DNA from: an uncultured Muribaculaceae bacterium
GTDB lineage: Bacteria; Bacteroidota; Bacteroidia; Bacteroidales; Muribaculaceae
Direction: 5' to 3'
NCBI GenBank assembly: GCA_910586995.1
Contig: CAJUKZ010000005.1
Location: 1-64,000 of the forward strand
Length of the DNA stretch: 64,000 nt
Made by a program: the position numbers and the translations under genes
In this document: piece by piece, positions 54,101-63,992 of the stretch
Position numbering within the stretch: the first letter of the stretch is position 1
Layout: each line of letters opens with the position of its first letter
Notes under the pieces: generated by a model
Databases searched by the model: none
What the model was told of the DNA's origin: nothing
The model's input: only the letters and a program-made list of their open reading frames with translations

Positions 54101-57010
54101 TTATGCCTTTACGGCAGCACCCTTCACGCGGTTGCGACGGCTGTCTGTTATGTAGGCTACAGGAGCTGCTACATAGATTGTAGCAAGTGTACCGATGATA
54201 ACACCGAAGATCATTGCGAATGTGAAGCTCCGGATTGCATCACCACCGAGGATGAAGATACACAGCAGCACCAACAAGGTCGAAGTCGAAGTCATGATCG
54301 TACGACCCAATGTAGAGTTGATGGAGTTGTTTATCGTAGTGTAGAAATCCTGTTTGGGGTAGAGTCCGATATTTTCACGCACACGGTCGAATACCACCAC
54401 GGTATCGTTGATCTGATAACCGATCACAGTAAGGATAGCGGCGATGAAAGTCTGGTCAATTTCCATTGCGAACGGAAGGATACCCCAGAACAGCGAGTAG
54501 AAACCAATGATGGAGAATGCAGTGAATGAAACTGCTGCCAATGCACCTACAGAGAACGCTACGTTGCGGAAGCGCAGAAGGATGTAGAGGAACATCGCAA
54601 TCAGCGACAGAACCACAGCAATGTAGGCATCGTTGCGCATATCATTTGCGATAGAAGGTCCTACCTTCTGCGACTGTACCACACCCTGACTTGCGTCGGT
54701 GGTAGAGAACTCTGCTTCGGTCATGCCTTCACGAAGGAAAGGCTTGAGGCTATTGTAGAGCTTGTCTGTAATTTCCTTCTCTGTATTAGGATCTTCACTA
54801 TCAATCAGGTAGTTGGTAGAGATACGCACCTGGTTGGACGACTGGATTGTGATCACCGATACTGAGGAGTTGGGGAATTCGGGCTGGATAGCCTTCAGGA
54901 CCTCGGTTGTGCTGACAGGTTTCTCGAACTTGACGATGTAGTTACGTCCACCGGAGAAGTCAATACCCTGATTGAGACCACGGGTGAAGAACGAAACAGC
55001 CACTACCACAATCATGATGCCTACGACAGTGAAGCTCACCTTACGCTGACCAAGGAAGTTGATCTTTGTATTTGTGAACATCTTGCGCGAAAGCGAAGTG
55101 GAGAATGTCAGGTTCTGGAAAGTCTTGGACTTAGCACCCCAGATGAAGAACAGACGGCTCAGATATACTGCTGTGAAGAACGAGCAAACGATACCGATGA
55201 TCAGCGTTGTTGCGAAGCCCTTGATAGGACCTGTTCCGAAGAACAGCAGGATAATACCTGTTATAATAGAGGTGAGGTTGGAGTCGAAAATAGCAGAGAA
55301 TGCGTTGGCATAACCTTCAGCGATTGCGGTGCGCGCATTCTTGCCGGCACGAAGTTCTTCCTTGGCACGCTCATAGATGAGCACATTGGCGTCGACTGCC
55401 ATACCGAGTGCAAGCACGATACCGGCGATACCGGACATCGTAAGCACTGCCTGGAAAGACGCAAGTATACCTACGGTGAAGAACAGGTTGCAGATAAGAC
55501 CGAAGTTGGCGATCAAGCCGGGGATAAGTCCATAGAAGCAGATCATGAAGATCATCAGCAGCACGAGTGCCACAATGAACGAAATGATACCTGCCTGGAT
55601 AGCCTCTGCACCCAGAGAAGGACCTACAACCATGTCGGAGATGATATTTACCTTGGCGGTCATCTTACCGGACTTGAGCACATTTGCAAGGTCACGGGCT
55701 TCGTCGGTAGTAAAGTTACCTGTGATCTGAGACGAACCACCTTCGATGGCTGTCTGCACGCGGGGTGCTGAATAAACCTGATCGTCGAGCAGAATGGCAA
55801 TCTGGTCCTTGTTGACAGCAGCCTGAGTGGTGATTCGTGCCCATGCACGCGCACCTTCAGAGTTCATGGTCATCGACACTTCGTTGCCACGCTGACGGTC
55901 GTTGTAGTCGGCACGAGCCTCAACCACACAGCTTCCGTCGAGAATGGCCTTGCCATTTGTTGTCTTCAGAGCATAGAGAGCATATCCGAGATTGCGCTCA
56001 ACGGGCTTGCCGTTGTTGTCGCTTACGGTTGTCACCTCAGGCTTCACACTCCAGCGGAGTTTGAGATCGGAAGGAAGAATCTGCTTTGCAGCTGGAGAAT
56101 TGAGCAGCGCGTTCACCTCAGCCATAGACTTGGCATCAGCAACATAAGCTACTGTAGCACCACCTGCATATTCCTGATTCTTGAAATAGCTCATCAGAGG
56201 AGCACCTGTGTAGGTAGTATCAGCGGCAAGAGCAGCGCCGAGAGCCTGTAGCGAAGGCAAAACCTGAGGAGCTGTGTAGGTCTCATAGAATTCAAGGTTG
56301 GCAGAACGCTGAAGCAGTTCGCGCACACGCTCGTGATCTTTTACACCGGGAAGTTCAAGAAGGATCTGACCATCCTTGCCCTGGAGCACCTGAATGTTGG
56401 GGGATACAACACCAAACTGGTCGATACGCTTACGGAGCACTGATGTAGCTGATGTCTCCACGCGATCCTTAACCTCGCTTTTGAGGTTGGCAGCAACGGC
56501 ATCGGCAGATGTTCCGGGCTTAATATCGAGGAATATGGTTGAGAAATCTACATTAGGATCAATTCTGCGATATTCTGAAACGAATGTACCCACATAATCG
56601 TCGGCCTTGTTGTCGCGGACGAGCGCGTTGGTGGCATTGAGAGCACGTTCGAATACAGAATCAGGTCCGGCGCTCATCGAACGCAACATCTCAGGCATGT
56701 CGACCTGAAGAATAACGTTCATACCGCCTTTGAGGTCGAGGCCGAGGCCGACACCCCATTTGCGGACCTCATTGAGCGAATATCCCAGGTATACGGGCTT
56801 CTCGCTCAGGGAATCCATGTAGTGCTTGTAGGCTTGGTTGTAGATGGAGTCGGTGCCGTTGGGACCTGATATTTTCGTGGCATAGTTTTCGGCTGCTGTC
56901 TCGTGCTTGCTGGATACAAACGTGAACGACAGATAGAAAAGACATACTAATACCAAGAAAATAGCGATGACACCGGCAACGATGCTTCCTAAATTTCCTT
57001 TGCTTTGCAT
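54101..57010 (-). CDS. secDF: Fused protein-export translocase subunit SecD/SecF
   Basis: A single 969-aa chain joins SecD (about residues 1-620) and SecF (about 650-969), as is usual in Bacteroidetes. Twelve membrane helices with large periplasmic loops; SecD features LGLDLKGGMNVILQVD, LLELPGVKDHERV and AMAVDANVLIYERAKEE; SecF features GIDFSGGRNYIVKFE and VIGYQINDTVVVFDRVREN. Uses the proton gradient to complete secretion through SecYEG. Promoter at 57068-57075. Confidence 0.98.
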   Translation of the reverse strand: MQSKGNLGSIVAGVIAIFLVLVCLFYLSFTFVSSKHETAAENYATKISGPNGTDSIYNQAYKHYMDSLSEKPVYLGYSLNEVRKWGVGLGLDLKGGMNVILQVDMPEMLRSMSAGPDSVFERALNATNALVRDNKADDYVGTFVSEYRRIDPNVDFSTIFLDIKPGTSADAVAANLKSEVKDRVETSATSVLRKRIDQFGVVSPNIQVLQGKDGQILLELPGVKDHERVRELLQRSANLEFYETYTAPQVLPSLQALGAALAADTTYTGAPLMSYFKNQEYAGGATVAYVADAKSMAEVNALLNSPAAKQILPSDLKLRWSVKPEVTTVSDNNGKPVERNLGYALYALKTTNGKAILDGSCVVEARADYNDRQRGNEVSMTMNSEGARAWARITTQAAVNKDQIAILLDDQVYSAPRVQTAIEGGSSQITGNFTTDEARDLANVLKSGKMTAKVNIISDMVVGPSLGAEAIQAGIISFIVALVLLMIFMICFYGLIPGLIANFGLICNLFFTVGILASFQAVLTMSGIAGIVLALGMAVDANVLIYERAKEELRAGKNARTAIAEGYANAFSAIFDSNLTSIITGIILLFFGTGPIKGFATTLIIGIVCSFFTAVYLSRLFFIWGAKSKTFQNLTFSTSLSRKMFTNTKINFLGQRKVSFTVVGIMIVVVAVSFFTRGLNQGIDFSGGRNYIVKFEKPVSTTEVLKAIQPEFPNSSVSVITIQSSNQVRISTNYLIDSEDPNTEKEITDKLYNSLKPFLREGMTEAEFSTTDASQGVVQSQKVGPSIANDMRNDAYIAVVLSLIAMFLYILLRFRNVAFSVGALAAVSFTAFSIIGFYSLFWGILPFAMEIDQTFIAAILTVIGYQINDTVVVFDRVRENIGLYPKQDFYTTINNSINSTLGRTIMTSTSTLLVLLCIFILGGDAIRSFTFAMIFGVIIGTLATIYVAAPVAYITDSRRNRVKGAAVKA

Positions 57011-57067
57011 GTGATAATAGTAATATTAATAATTTTAAAAATAATTCTTTAGGCGATTTTCAGCTTG

Positions 57068-57075
57068 CAAAAATA
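57068..57075 (-). promoter_or_regulatory. Promoter -7 element of secDF
   Basis: Minus-strand TATTTTTG fits TAnnTTTG; a TTGG lies about 19 bp upstream as a possible -33 element. Confidence 0.6.
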
Positions 57076-57150
57076 CGATTTTTTGCCTTAAAAGCCAATT
57101 ATGCGACTCCTTTTTTTATGCTTAATGCTATTTTAACGTATGTCAGGGGC

Positions 57151-58563
57151 TTAAATTGTTGCAAAACGGTATGAAAATCCGAACGAGAGGATTTCCTTGA
57201 GCTGAAGTTTATGCCAGTCGGGATTGCGGTATGTGTTCGATGAATCGTAGCGTGCATGCACGTATATCTGGGTCGACAGGAAACGATTTATGTCGAACGA
57301 CAGCGTGTTTTCCCAGTCGGCCTGCGCATAGTCATAGTCGGTAAACATGAAGAACCGTGATTGCCATACTATGTTGTAGGCAATCTTCCACTGCAGTTTA
57401 AGTTCCGCAGTGCTACCGTACTGGCTTACTGTGTGTCTGTTGGCAGCTATACCAAACTGGCTGTGGGCCAGCTTTTCGTCGGACTTCATGCATATCTTCA
57501 TGTTATATGAAAGAGGTGCAAGCGATGCGTCGAACTGTATCGTCTTCTTTGGATTTGTATAGTTGTAGGTCATACCGAGACCGACCGTCATCTCAGCAGG
57601 CGAGAGGAATGCGGAACGAAGGTTGTAGGTATTGGTCGTGTATGAATTCAGCAACTGCGTCTTGAACTGGAAAGTAAGAGAGTAGAACCAATGGCGGGCA
57701 GCCTTCAGACCGAAAGTCGAATTGACCTGAAACAGATCTTCGGATATCGAATAGTTGCGCAGTTCATCGTCAGGAGCATTGTTCATGCCGAGCTTGTACT
57801 GCACAGTGCTCTCGAAAAGGAGTTTTGGATGATATGCCTGATTGAGCTTCACATTCCATACAGCCTGAGCTATCATGTTAAGGTTGTTGTTGCCTCCCTG
57901 ATACCAGTTGGGGGATATGAACGCCTGAGAGAACTGTAAATTTCCTGTAAATGCATGTATCCAGTTTCTGCGGTCGATCTCCGGTGCTACTATATTTTTT
58001 CCGGCATTGGGATCTACCTTAACCTCGCGGATGTCGATTTTCTGTGTGGATGGATCTATGACCGCTTCGAATTTCTTAGGAGGCTCAGGCAACCAGCGCT
58101 GGTTATACCTGACCGTAGTTGGCGAAGATATCATATAGGCCTGCTTGGCACGGTCCATAGCCGAATATATATAGTTGGTACGATCGAGCCATTCCGCACC
58201 GTGTACACCTTTGACGCCAACCGGCAATGTGTCCGGATCAAGGAAACGATATGTGTCAAACACAGCAGGCAGCAGATAGTACTCGGGGATAGGTGCTATC
58301 TCCACAATACCGGCATTCGCCACGGCCGCACTGTCGGTGAGCAGCGAGTCAGCCACACTGATGGTGTTGACTGTGACAGCATCAACGATTGCATCCTCTA
58401 CAACGACATTACCCGCAGTAACATCAGTGGAGACAGACTCTGACTGAGACCGGCGCTGCAGAAGCGACGATGCGGCTTTTGTAGCCGACGATTGTATCTG
58501 GGCCGTGGCTGCGGCTGATATTCCAAGTACGGCGGCCGCCGCTATTTGTAAAACTTTATGCAT
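57151..58563 (-). CDS. DUF3078 outer-membrane protein (470 aa)
   Basis: Signal peptide (residues 1-21). After a Ser/Thr/Val-rich N-terminal region and a Pro-rich linker, the C-terminal half (about 195-470) is a barrel with the family signature FISPNWYQGGNNNLNMIAQ and many aromatic strand ends, terminating in SFGFSYRFATI. DUF3078 proteins are found throughout Bacteroidetes; function unknown. It ends an apparent minus-strand run phoH-purC-menG-DUF3078, after a gap of 60 bp. Confidence 0.9.
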   Translation of the reverse strand: MHKVLQIAAAAVLGISAAATAQIQSSATKAASSLLQRRSQSESVSTDVTAGNVVVEDAIVDAVTVNTISVADSLLTDSAAVANAGIVEIAPIPEYYLLPAVFDTYRFLDPDTLPVGVKGVHGAEWLDRTNYIYSAMDRAKQAYMISSPTTVRYNQRWLPEPPKKFEAVIDPSTQKIDIREVKVDPNAGKNIVAPEIDRRNWIHAFTGNLQFSQAFISPNWYQGGNNNLNMIAQAVWNVKLNQAYHPKLLFESTVQYKLGMNNAPDDELRNYSISEDLFQVNSTFGLKAARHWFYSLTFQFKTQLLNSYTTNTYNLRSAFLSPAEMTVGLGMTYNYTNPKKTIQFDASLAPLSYNMKICMKSDEKLAHSQFGIAANRHTVSQYGSTAELKLQWKIAYNIVWQSRFFMFTDYDYAQADWENTLSFDINRFLSTQIYVHARYDSSNTYRNPDWHKLQLKEILSFGFSYRFATI

Positions 58564-58597
58564 GATTCAGAAGAATGTGATTGATTGATAATGGCTT

Positions 58598-58613
58598 GCC
58601 GGCAATAGCCGGC
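58598..58613. terminator. Small GC hairpin between menG and the DUF3078 gene
   Basis: GCCGGC (58598-58603) and GCCGGC (58608-58613) fold into a 6-bp stem with a 4-nt loop. No T-tract, so termination is uncertain. Confidence 0.35.
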
Positions 58614-58623
58614 TATCTGTGTG

Positions 58624-59367
58624 TCAACGTGGCTTTCGTGCCAGGTAAAGCGTGCATGTGCCGAAAGTATACCGGCGGAAGCTTGTGTCGACAAATCCGA
58701 CCGACCTTGCAATGGCCAGCATCTCGTCGCCCTGAGCTACAGCGGCGATGCTTTCGGGCAAATATGTATATGCACGGCTATCGCCCGACACTATCTTACC
58801 TATAACGGGGATAATACACCGCGTATAGAATTTGTAGAACGGTTTCACTACCGGAGATGTCGGAGTCGACAATTCGAGAACAGCGAGAAGACCTCCGGGC
58901 TTGAGCACACGCAACATCTCGGCATAGCCTTCGGCCAAACGTTCGAAATTGCGTACTCCGTAGGCCACAGTGACACAATCGAAGCTATTGTCCTGCATAG
59001 GCAACGCAAGGCAATCGGACACCTGGAGCGTCACCCTGCCGGCCAATCCGAGATTCCTGACTTTGTCGCGTCCCCGATCCACCATACCCTGCGACAGGTC
59101 AATACCCGTGACATGGCATCCGTCTATTGCCTGGGCAAGCTCGATGGCTACATCACCCGTACCGGTAGCCACATCAAGTATATGTCCGGGATTCTCCGAT
59201 CTGATCATCCGCACCGCTCTCCTACGCCATATCCGGTCTATGCCTAACGTCATGGCCCGGTTCATGAAGTCGTAGGCCGGCGCGATCGAATCGAACATCT
59301 CACGCACCTGGTCAGTCTTGCTGCGCTCGTGGTCGTACGGATTTATATTTTCAGCACCGCTGGGCAT
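58624..59367 (-). CDS. menG: Demethylmenaquinone methyltransferase (UbiE/MenG)
   Basis: SAM methyltransferase that finishes menaquinone. The start is ATG 59367 rather than a TTG two codons upstream, giving 247 aa. Motifs: AYDFMNRAMTLGIDRIWRR, SAM-binding DVATGTGDVAIELAQ, the VAYGVRNFE block and LKPGGLLAVLE. It begins 2 bp after the purC stop. Confidence 0.96.
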   Translation of the reverse strand: MPSGAENINPYDHERSKTDQVREMFDSIAPAYDFMNRAMTLGIDRIWRRRAVRMIRSENPGHILDVATGTGDVAIELAQAIDGCHVTGIDLSQGMVDRGRDKVRNLGLAGRVTLQVSDCLALPMQDNSFDCVTVAYGVRNFERLAEGYAEMLRVLKPGGLLAVLELSTPTSPVVKPFYKFYTRCIIPVIGKIVSGDSRAYTYLPESIAAVAQGDEMLAIARSVGFVDTSFRRYTFGTCTLYLARKPR

Positions 59368-59369
59368 CC

Positions 59370-60317
59370 TCAAAGATTGTTGAGGCAGTCAAGGACATTT
59401 GTAGCGATACGTCCCGACAGATCTGTCTCAGGAGCTTTCTCGAATTTGCGTCCTGTGACATGTTCGTAAAGCTCTATATAGCGTTCCGATACGCTCTGTA
59501 CGAATTCAGGAGTCATCTCGGGCACTTTCTGTCCGGCCTGTCCCATGAAACCATGATCTATCAGCCACTGGCGCACGAATTCCTTCGAGAGCTGACGCTG
59601 CGGCTCGCCCTTGGCCAGGCGGTCCTCATAGCCTTCAGCATAGAAATAGCGGCTTGAGTCAGGAGTATGAATCTCGTCGATCAGATAGACTTTGCCCGCA
59701 TTCTTGCCGAACTCATATTTTGTATCGACAAGTATCAAGCCTTTTTCAGCAGCCATGCGAGTACCGATGGCAAAAAGCCTGCGGGTATAGTCTTCCATCA
59801 CAGCATAGTCTTCTTCCGACACTATGCCCTGAGCTATGATCTCCTCACGTGAGATATTCATGTCGTGACCTTCGTCGGCCTTTGTGGTCGGGGTTATTAT
59901 AGGCTCGGGAAGACGCTCATTCTCATGCAGTCCCTCCGGAAGCTTCACACCGCAGATTTCACGAGCGCCGGCGGCATACTCGCGCCAAGCGCTTCCTGCG
60001 AGATAACCTCTTATGATCATCTCTACCTTGAATCCCTCGCACTTCAGGCCCACCGTCACCATCGGATCGGGTGTGGCTATTTTCCAGTTGGGGACCTCTG
60101 AGGATGTTGCATCGAGGAAATATGCTGCAATCTGATTCAGCACTTGTCCCTTGTAAGGAATGCCCTCAGGCAGCACAACATCGAATGCTGAAATACGGTC
60201 TGTAGCGACCATCACCATATACTGATCGTCGATGTTATAGACGTCGCGTACTTTTCCGTGATATACGCTCAATTGTCCCGGGAAATGGAAATCGGTGCTT
60301 GTAAGAGTGGTAGACAT
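59370..60317 (-). CDS. purC: Phosphoribosylaminoimidazole-succinocarboxamide synthase
   Basis: Joins CAIR and aspartate in purine synthesis. Start at ATG 60317 (MSTTLTSTDFHFPGQ); an 18-residue extension to 60371 would run into phoH. Blocks: YHGKVRDVYNI, ATDRISAFDVVLPEGIPYKG, RGYLAGSAWREY and LVDTKYEFG; 315 aa, the longer purC form common in Bacteroidetes. Confidence 0.97.
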   Translation of the reverse strand: MSTTLTSTDFHFPGQLSVYHGKVRDVYNIDDQYMVMVATDRISAFDVVLPEGIPYKGQVLNQIAAYFLDATSSEVPNWKIATPDPMVTVGLKCEGFKVEMIIRGYLAGSAWREYAAGAREICGVKLPEGLHENERLPEPIITPTTKADEGHDMNISREEIIAQGIVSEEDYAVMEDYTRRLFAIGTRMAAEKGLILVDTKYEFGKNAGKVYLIDEIHTPDSSRYFYAEGYEDRLAKGEPQRQLSKEFVRQWLIDHGFMGQAGQKVPEMTPEFVQSVSERYIELYEHVTGRKFEKAPETDLSGRIATNVLDCLNNL

Positions 60318-60367
60318 GACTGGTTTATTGGTTTTTAAGTATATGTTGTTTTTTATTATTGTATCTA

Positions 60368-61330
60368 TCAAGACGCAGATCCGTCGGCATATGCCTCGCG
60401 GTCATACTTCTCATAAGCCTCCACGATGCGCTGCACGAGCTTGTGGCGCACGATGTCTTTCTTGTCGAACTCGACGCGGCCTATGCCCTTGACACCATTG
60501 AGCACACGCAAGGCCTGCACCAACCCGGAGGCAGTGGAACGCGGGAGGTCTATCTGGGTGATGTCGCCTGTGATTATCATCTTGGCATTCATTCCCAGAC
60601 GGGTAAGGAACATCTTTATCTGATGAGTAGTGGTATTCTGAGCCTCATCAAGAACGATGATGGCATCGTTGAGCGTACGTCCACGCATAAATGCCAGCGG
60701 AGCTATCTGGATCACATTAGTCTCCATATACTCCTTGAGTCTGGCAGCAGGAATCATATCCTCGAGCGCATCGTACAACGGTTGCAGATACGGATCTATC
60801 TTGTCTTTCATATCGCCCGGAAGAAAGCCAAGCTTCTCCCCTGCCTCTACAGCCGGACGCGACAGTATTATCTTCCTCACCTCGCGGTTCTTCAGCGCGC
60901 GCACTGCCAGTGCGATGGCAATATATGTCTTTCCCGTACCGGCCGGACCGAGAGCGAAAGTAAGATCGTTCTGCGTGAATTCCTCTACGAGTCTCTGCTG
61001 ATTGGCGGTACGTCCGGAAATAGGTTTGCCGTTCACCCCGAATATGATCACATCGTCGCGCTTCAGCTTCCTTGGACCCTCACCGCGCACTATGTCTATG
61101 ATCACTTCGTCGGTGAGGGTATTGTATTCCGCACAATAAGCCTCAAGCTCCTTGATCTTTTTCTCGAATTCGGAAGTCTCGGCATCCTCACCTATGACCT
61201 TTATCACCTGCCCGCGCGCAGCTATCCTCAGCTTCGGAAACAGATTGTGGATAAGCTGCATGTTGGCATTGTTGACCCCGTAAAAGCTCACAGGGTCGAC
61301 ATTCTCGATTATTATTATGCGTTCGATCAT
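60368..61330 (-). CDS. phoH: PhoH-family ATPase
   Basis: Start at ATG 61330, since a TTG at 61342 is a poorer start and the promoter is close. N-terminal KH-like segment, then a P-loop ATPase with Walker A GPAGTGKTYIA, Walker B IIVLDEAQNTT and ITGDITQIDLP. 320 aa, linked to RNA metabolism and possibly to YbeY-type rRNA maturation. First gene of the phoH-purC-menG run. Confidence 0.95.
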   Translation of the reverse strand: MIERIIIIENVDPVSFYGVNNANMQLIHNLFPKLRIAARGQVIKVIGEDAETSEFEKKIKELEAYCAEYNTLTDEVIIDIVRGEGPRKLKRDDVIIFGVNGKPISGRTANQQRLVEEFTQNDLTFALGPAGTGKTYIAIALAVRALKNREVRKIILSRPAVEAGEKLGFLPGDMKDKIDPYLQPLYDALEDMIPAARLKEYMETNVIQIAPLAFMRGRTLNDAIIVLDEAQNTTTHQIKMFLTRLGMNAKMIITGDITQIDLPRSTASGLVQALRVLNGVKGIGRVEFDKKDIVRHKLVQRIVEAYEKYDREAYADGSAS

Positions 61331-61350
61331 AAGGCGATGCAAAATTTTTG

Positions 61351-61358
61351 CAAAGTTA
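61351..61358 (-). promoter_or_regulatory. Promoter -7 element of phoH
   Basis: Minus-strand TAACTTTG fits TAnnTTTG, 21 bp before the ATG at 61330. Confidence 0.65.
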
Positions 61359-61471
61359 CACAGATTTATATAAATATAAGGTCTGTAACTTCAAAAATGT
61401 TTGCACCGTCAGGAAATTATAGAATTATAGAATTCAAAAATCATGAGGCTCGACAACGCATAGCGCTGCAA

Positions 61472-62704
61472 TCACTCCGGCCGGTAGATAAGGTTTACAG
61501 CAGGAGCTCCAAACAGGCTGCGGGCAGCAGACTCTATTGAGGCAGGAGTGCATTGGCGCATGCGGTGCAAGAACGTATCCGGTTCTTCGCCATGCAGCAC
61601 AGCCTTTGCCAATGTCTGAGCACGCTTGCGGTAGCTCATGTTGGACAGCATGTATTCAGTCTCCACGCGGTTGTATGCCCTCTCCATCTCGTATGCATCC
61701 ACATTTCCGGGTTCTGCAAGTTTCCCGGCCTCTGAATTCAAGGCTTCAAGACACTTTTTTACAGAGGCTTCGTCCTCGCACGACGGTACAGCCTGCAGCA
61801 TCAGCCATCCTGAATCCTCATATCCGCTGATACAGGCCTCTGCGGAGGCAAACAAGTCAGTGCCTAATACAAGATTACGCGTAAAGCGTGCCGATTTGCC
61901 ATTGGCAAGCAGGTCGGTGATTATATCGGCCTCGGTATACATGGGCTGATTGTAGCCTGGCATTCTGAATGCACTGACAATCACTGTATTTGGCACACTG
62001 CCATGCATGGTGACAGTTTTTCCGGACGACGGATACGGATCATCGTCGGACGGATGTGGCCGGACAGTCCGGGGCTGAATGTGGCCGAACCATTTGTCGG
62101 CCATACGCTTTACTGTGTCCAGATCCACATTGCCTACGACAGAAAGTACTGCATTATTGGGGGCATAATGACTGAAAAAGAAATCCCGCACATAGTCCAT
62201 AGTCACTCCTGCGATATGCGACGTCTCTTTTCCGATCACAGGCACACGATAGGGATGGTGGCTATAGAGAAGTTCCATAAGCCTGTGCTGAAGGTCTCCA
62301 TAGGGTTGATTGAGACACGTCTGCTTGAACTCCTCGATCACAACGCTTTTCTGAGTGTCAAGCGAGCGTTGGCTGAAAGCTAACGACAACATTCTGTCGC
62401 TCTCGAGATAGAACGCCGTCTCTATATTGCGTGCCGGGAGTATATCGTAGAAGTTGGTGAAGTCAGCTGAAGTCCATGCATTCGAGCTGCCACCGGCTGC
62501 AGCCAAGACGCCATCGAAGTCCGGGACATTGACCGAGCCTCCGAACATCAGATGCTCGAAAAGATGGGCAAGACCGGTATGACGGCTGTCTTCGTCGCGA
62601 GCACCTACATCGTATAGCACATTCACTGCCACCATAGCAGTAGACTCCATGCGCGAGTGTGCGACACGGAGTCCATTATCGAGCGTAAAGACGGTGTAGT
62701 CCAT
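61472..62704 (-). CDS. M16-family zinc peptidase (410 aa)
   Basis: Inverted zinc motif HLFEH (H47, E50, H51) in TGLAHLFEHLMFGG, a third ligand in VVIEEFKQ (about 122-128), and a second homologous half starting near residue 190. No signal peptide, so cytoplasmic. Members of this size act in pairs with an inactive homologue in some genomes; none is beside it. It follows the cyclophilin gene by 12 bp in one operon. Confidence 0.93.
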   Translation of the reverse strand: MDYTVFTLDNGLRVAHSRMESTAMVAVNVLYDVGARDEDSRHTGLAHLFEHLMFGGSVNVPDFDGVLAAAGGSSNAWTSADFTNFYDILPARNIETAFYLESDRMLSLAFSQRSLDTQKSVVIEEFKQTCLNQPYGDLQHRLMELLYSHHPYRVPVIGKETSHIAGVTMDYVRDFFFSHYAPNNAVLSVVGNVDLDTVKRMADKWFGHIQPRTVRPHPSDDDPYPSSGKTVTMHGSVPNTVIVSAFRMPGYNQPMYTEADIITDLLANGKSARFTRNLVLGTDLFASAEACISGYEDSGWLMLQAVPSCEDEASVKKCLEALNSEAGKLAEPGNVDAYEMERAYNRVETEYMLSNMSYRKRAQTLAKAVLHGEEPDTFLHRMRQCTPASIESAARSLFGAPAVNLIYRPE

Positions 62705-62716
62705 CCTACCTCCTCC

Positions 62717-63565
62717 TTATTTCAGGACTTTCATCGAGAGGATGCGTATATCTTCTTTCGGACGGTCAGCGCCATCTGTCTCAACTTTTTCAATCTTATC
62801 TATGACATCCATGCCATCCACGATCTCGCCGAAGACAGTGTAGTCGCCATCAAGATGCGGAGATCCGCCTACTGTGGTATAGGCTTGACGCTGCTCGTCG
62901 GTCAGCGGCTTATGCAACTTGCCTGCAATTTCCTCTGTCTGAGCGATAAGGCTTTCGCGAAGGCTATTGAGTCCGGCGGTATCCCCGGCCTGCTGCAATG
63001 CACGGATTTCGTCAGCTCTCGACCGAGCCAGGTCATTGAAAGTAGCCTGCATCTTGCGGTTGAGTGAATTCTGCTCTATCTGGCCAAGTTCTCCATCTGA
63101 GAATTTACGTCCTGTAACTATGTAGAACTGCGAACCAGACGAACGCTTCTCGGGATTCATAGCATCGCCTGTTCGCGCTGCTGCCAACGCGCCACGCTTG
63201 TGGAAATGCTTGGGATACACAAATTCCGCCTCAAGAGTATATCCGGGATTGCCTGCACCGAGATGCTGTCCGGGCTTTGCATTCTTTGAAGTGGGATCTC
63301 CGGCCTGCACCATAAATTCACTGATCACGCGGTGGAACAACGTATTGTCGTAATATCCCTCGGAGGCAAGCTTCAGAAAATTGTCGCGATGCACGGGAGT
63401 ATCGCCATAAAGCAGTACGGTGAAACTGCCTAAAGTCGTATTTATCTCTACTTTTACGGATGTTGTGTCTGCCATATCGGTATTGTTAGCGCCTGTGGCA
63501 TTGCTGCATGCAGCACTCAGTAGGGTGAACATGATGGCTGTTGCCAGATGGGCAATAATTTTCAT
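62717..63565 (-). CDS. Cyclophilin-type peptidyl-prolyl isomerase, lipoprotein (282 aa)
   Basis: Lipobox LSAAC (lipidation at C20), so membrane-anchored in the envelope. Cyclophilin core: NFLKLASEGYYDNTLFHRVI, FMVQAGDPTSKN and GSQFYIVTGRKF. A helical insertion of about 78 residues (154-232, rich in Glu, Arg and Gln) interrupts the fold before DGDYTVFGEIVDGMDVIDKI. Probably aids folding of exported proteins. In an operon between an unknown small gene and an M16 peptidase. Confidence 0.95.
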   Translation of the reverse strand: MKIIAHLATAIMFTLLSAACSNATGANNTDMADTTSVKVEINTTLGSFTVLLYGDTPVHRDNFLKLASEGYYDNTLFHRVISEFMVQAGDPTSKNAKPGQHLGAGNPGYTLEAEFVYPKHFHKRGALAAARTGDAMNPEKRSSGSQFYIVTGRKFSDGELGQIEQNSLNRKMQATFNDLARSRADEIRALQQAGDTAGLNSLRESLIAQTEEIAGKLHKPLTDEQRQAYTTVGGSPHLDGDYTVFGEIVDGMDVIDKIEKVETDGADRPKEDIRILSMKVLK

Positions 63566-63577
63566 AATTACTGTATA

Positions 63578-63967
63578 TCAGATTGTTGACGTAGGGAATA
63601 GCCGTTTGTAAATGCGACGGAAGTTATTATCATTCTGCTTCAGTTCCTCTGCTTTCGAAGCATAGTCCACTCCCCAGATAGACGGAAGCAGATCAGCAAT
63701 GTAGCGGTGCTCGCGGTCGCGGTCTATAGTAGCAGCCACAAGCTTGCGCACCATCTGGCGGTAGCGTTCCGCATCTATGGCGTTAAGGTATCGTGCCGCA
63801 CTCGCCGTAAACTGCCCCGAGTGGTCCACTTCTATGATATTAAGCGTGAGGAAATCTATGTCGTCGTCATCAATATCCTCTATATTGTTGGCTATGAATT
63901 CGTAGGTCATGAGGCCGTCCGAATCCGAGGCCAGGACGTCGCGCTGTTGTTGTGTGAGTATACTCAT
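63578..63967 (-). CDS. Small acidic protein of unknown function (129 aa)
   Basis: No recognised family. Helical, without signal peptide or membrane segment, with a run of acidic residues (IEDIDDDDIDFL). It begins at ATG 63967 after a TACCTTTG promoter at the edge of the window and is followed by the cyclophilin gene after 12 bp, so it is the first gene of the operon. Its composition matches the chromosome, not the island. Confidence 0.8.
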   Translation of the reverse strand: MSILTQQQRDVLASDSDGLMTYEFIANNIEDIDDDDIDFLTLNIIEVDHSGQFTASAARYLNAIDAERYRQMVRKLVAATIDRDREHRYIADLLPSIWGVDYASKAEELKQNDNNFRRIYKRLFPTSTI

Positions 63968-63992
63968 GATTATTTCTTGTTATTACCGGACA

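Noticed and set aside
58621..59247. 208-aa open frame on the plus strand
   Set aside because: Antisense to menG, whose SAM-binding motifs are clear.
61421..61440. Tandem ATTATAGA pair upstream of the M16 gene's end
   Set aside because: Only two short copies in an A+T-rich gap; most likely chance.
60359..61540. 393-aa open frame on the plus strand
   Set aside because: It lies almost entirely antisense to phoH, which has clear ATPase motifs and a promoter, and the plus-strand product has no recognisable domain.
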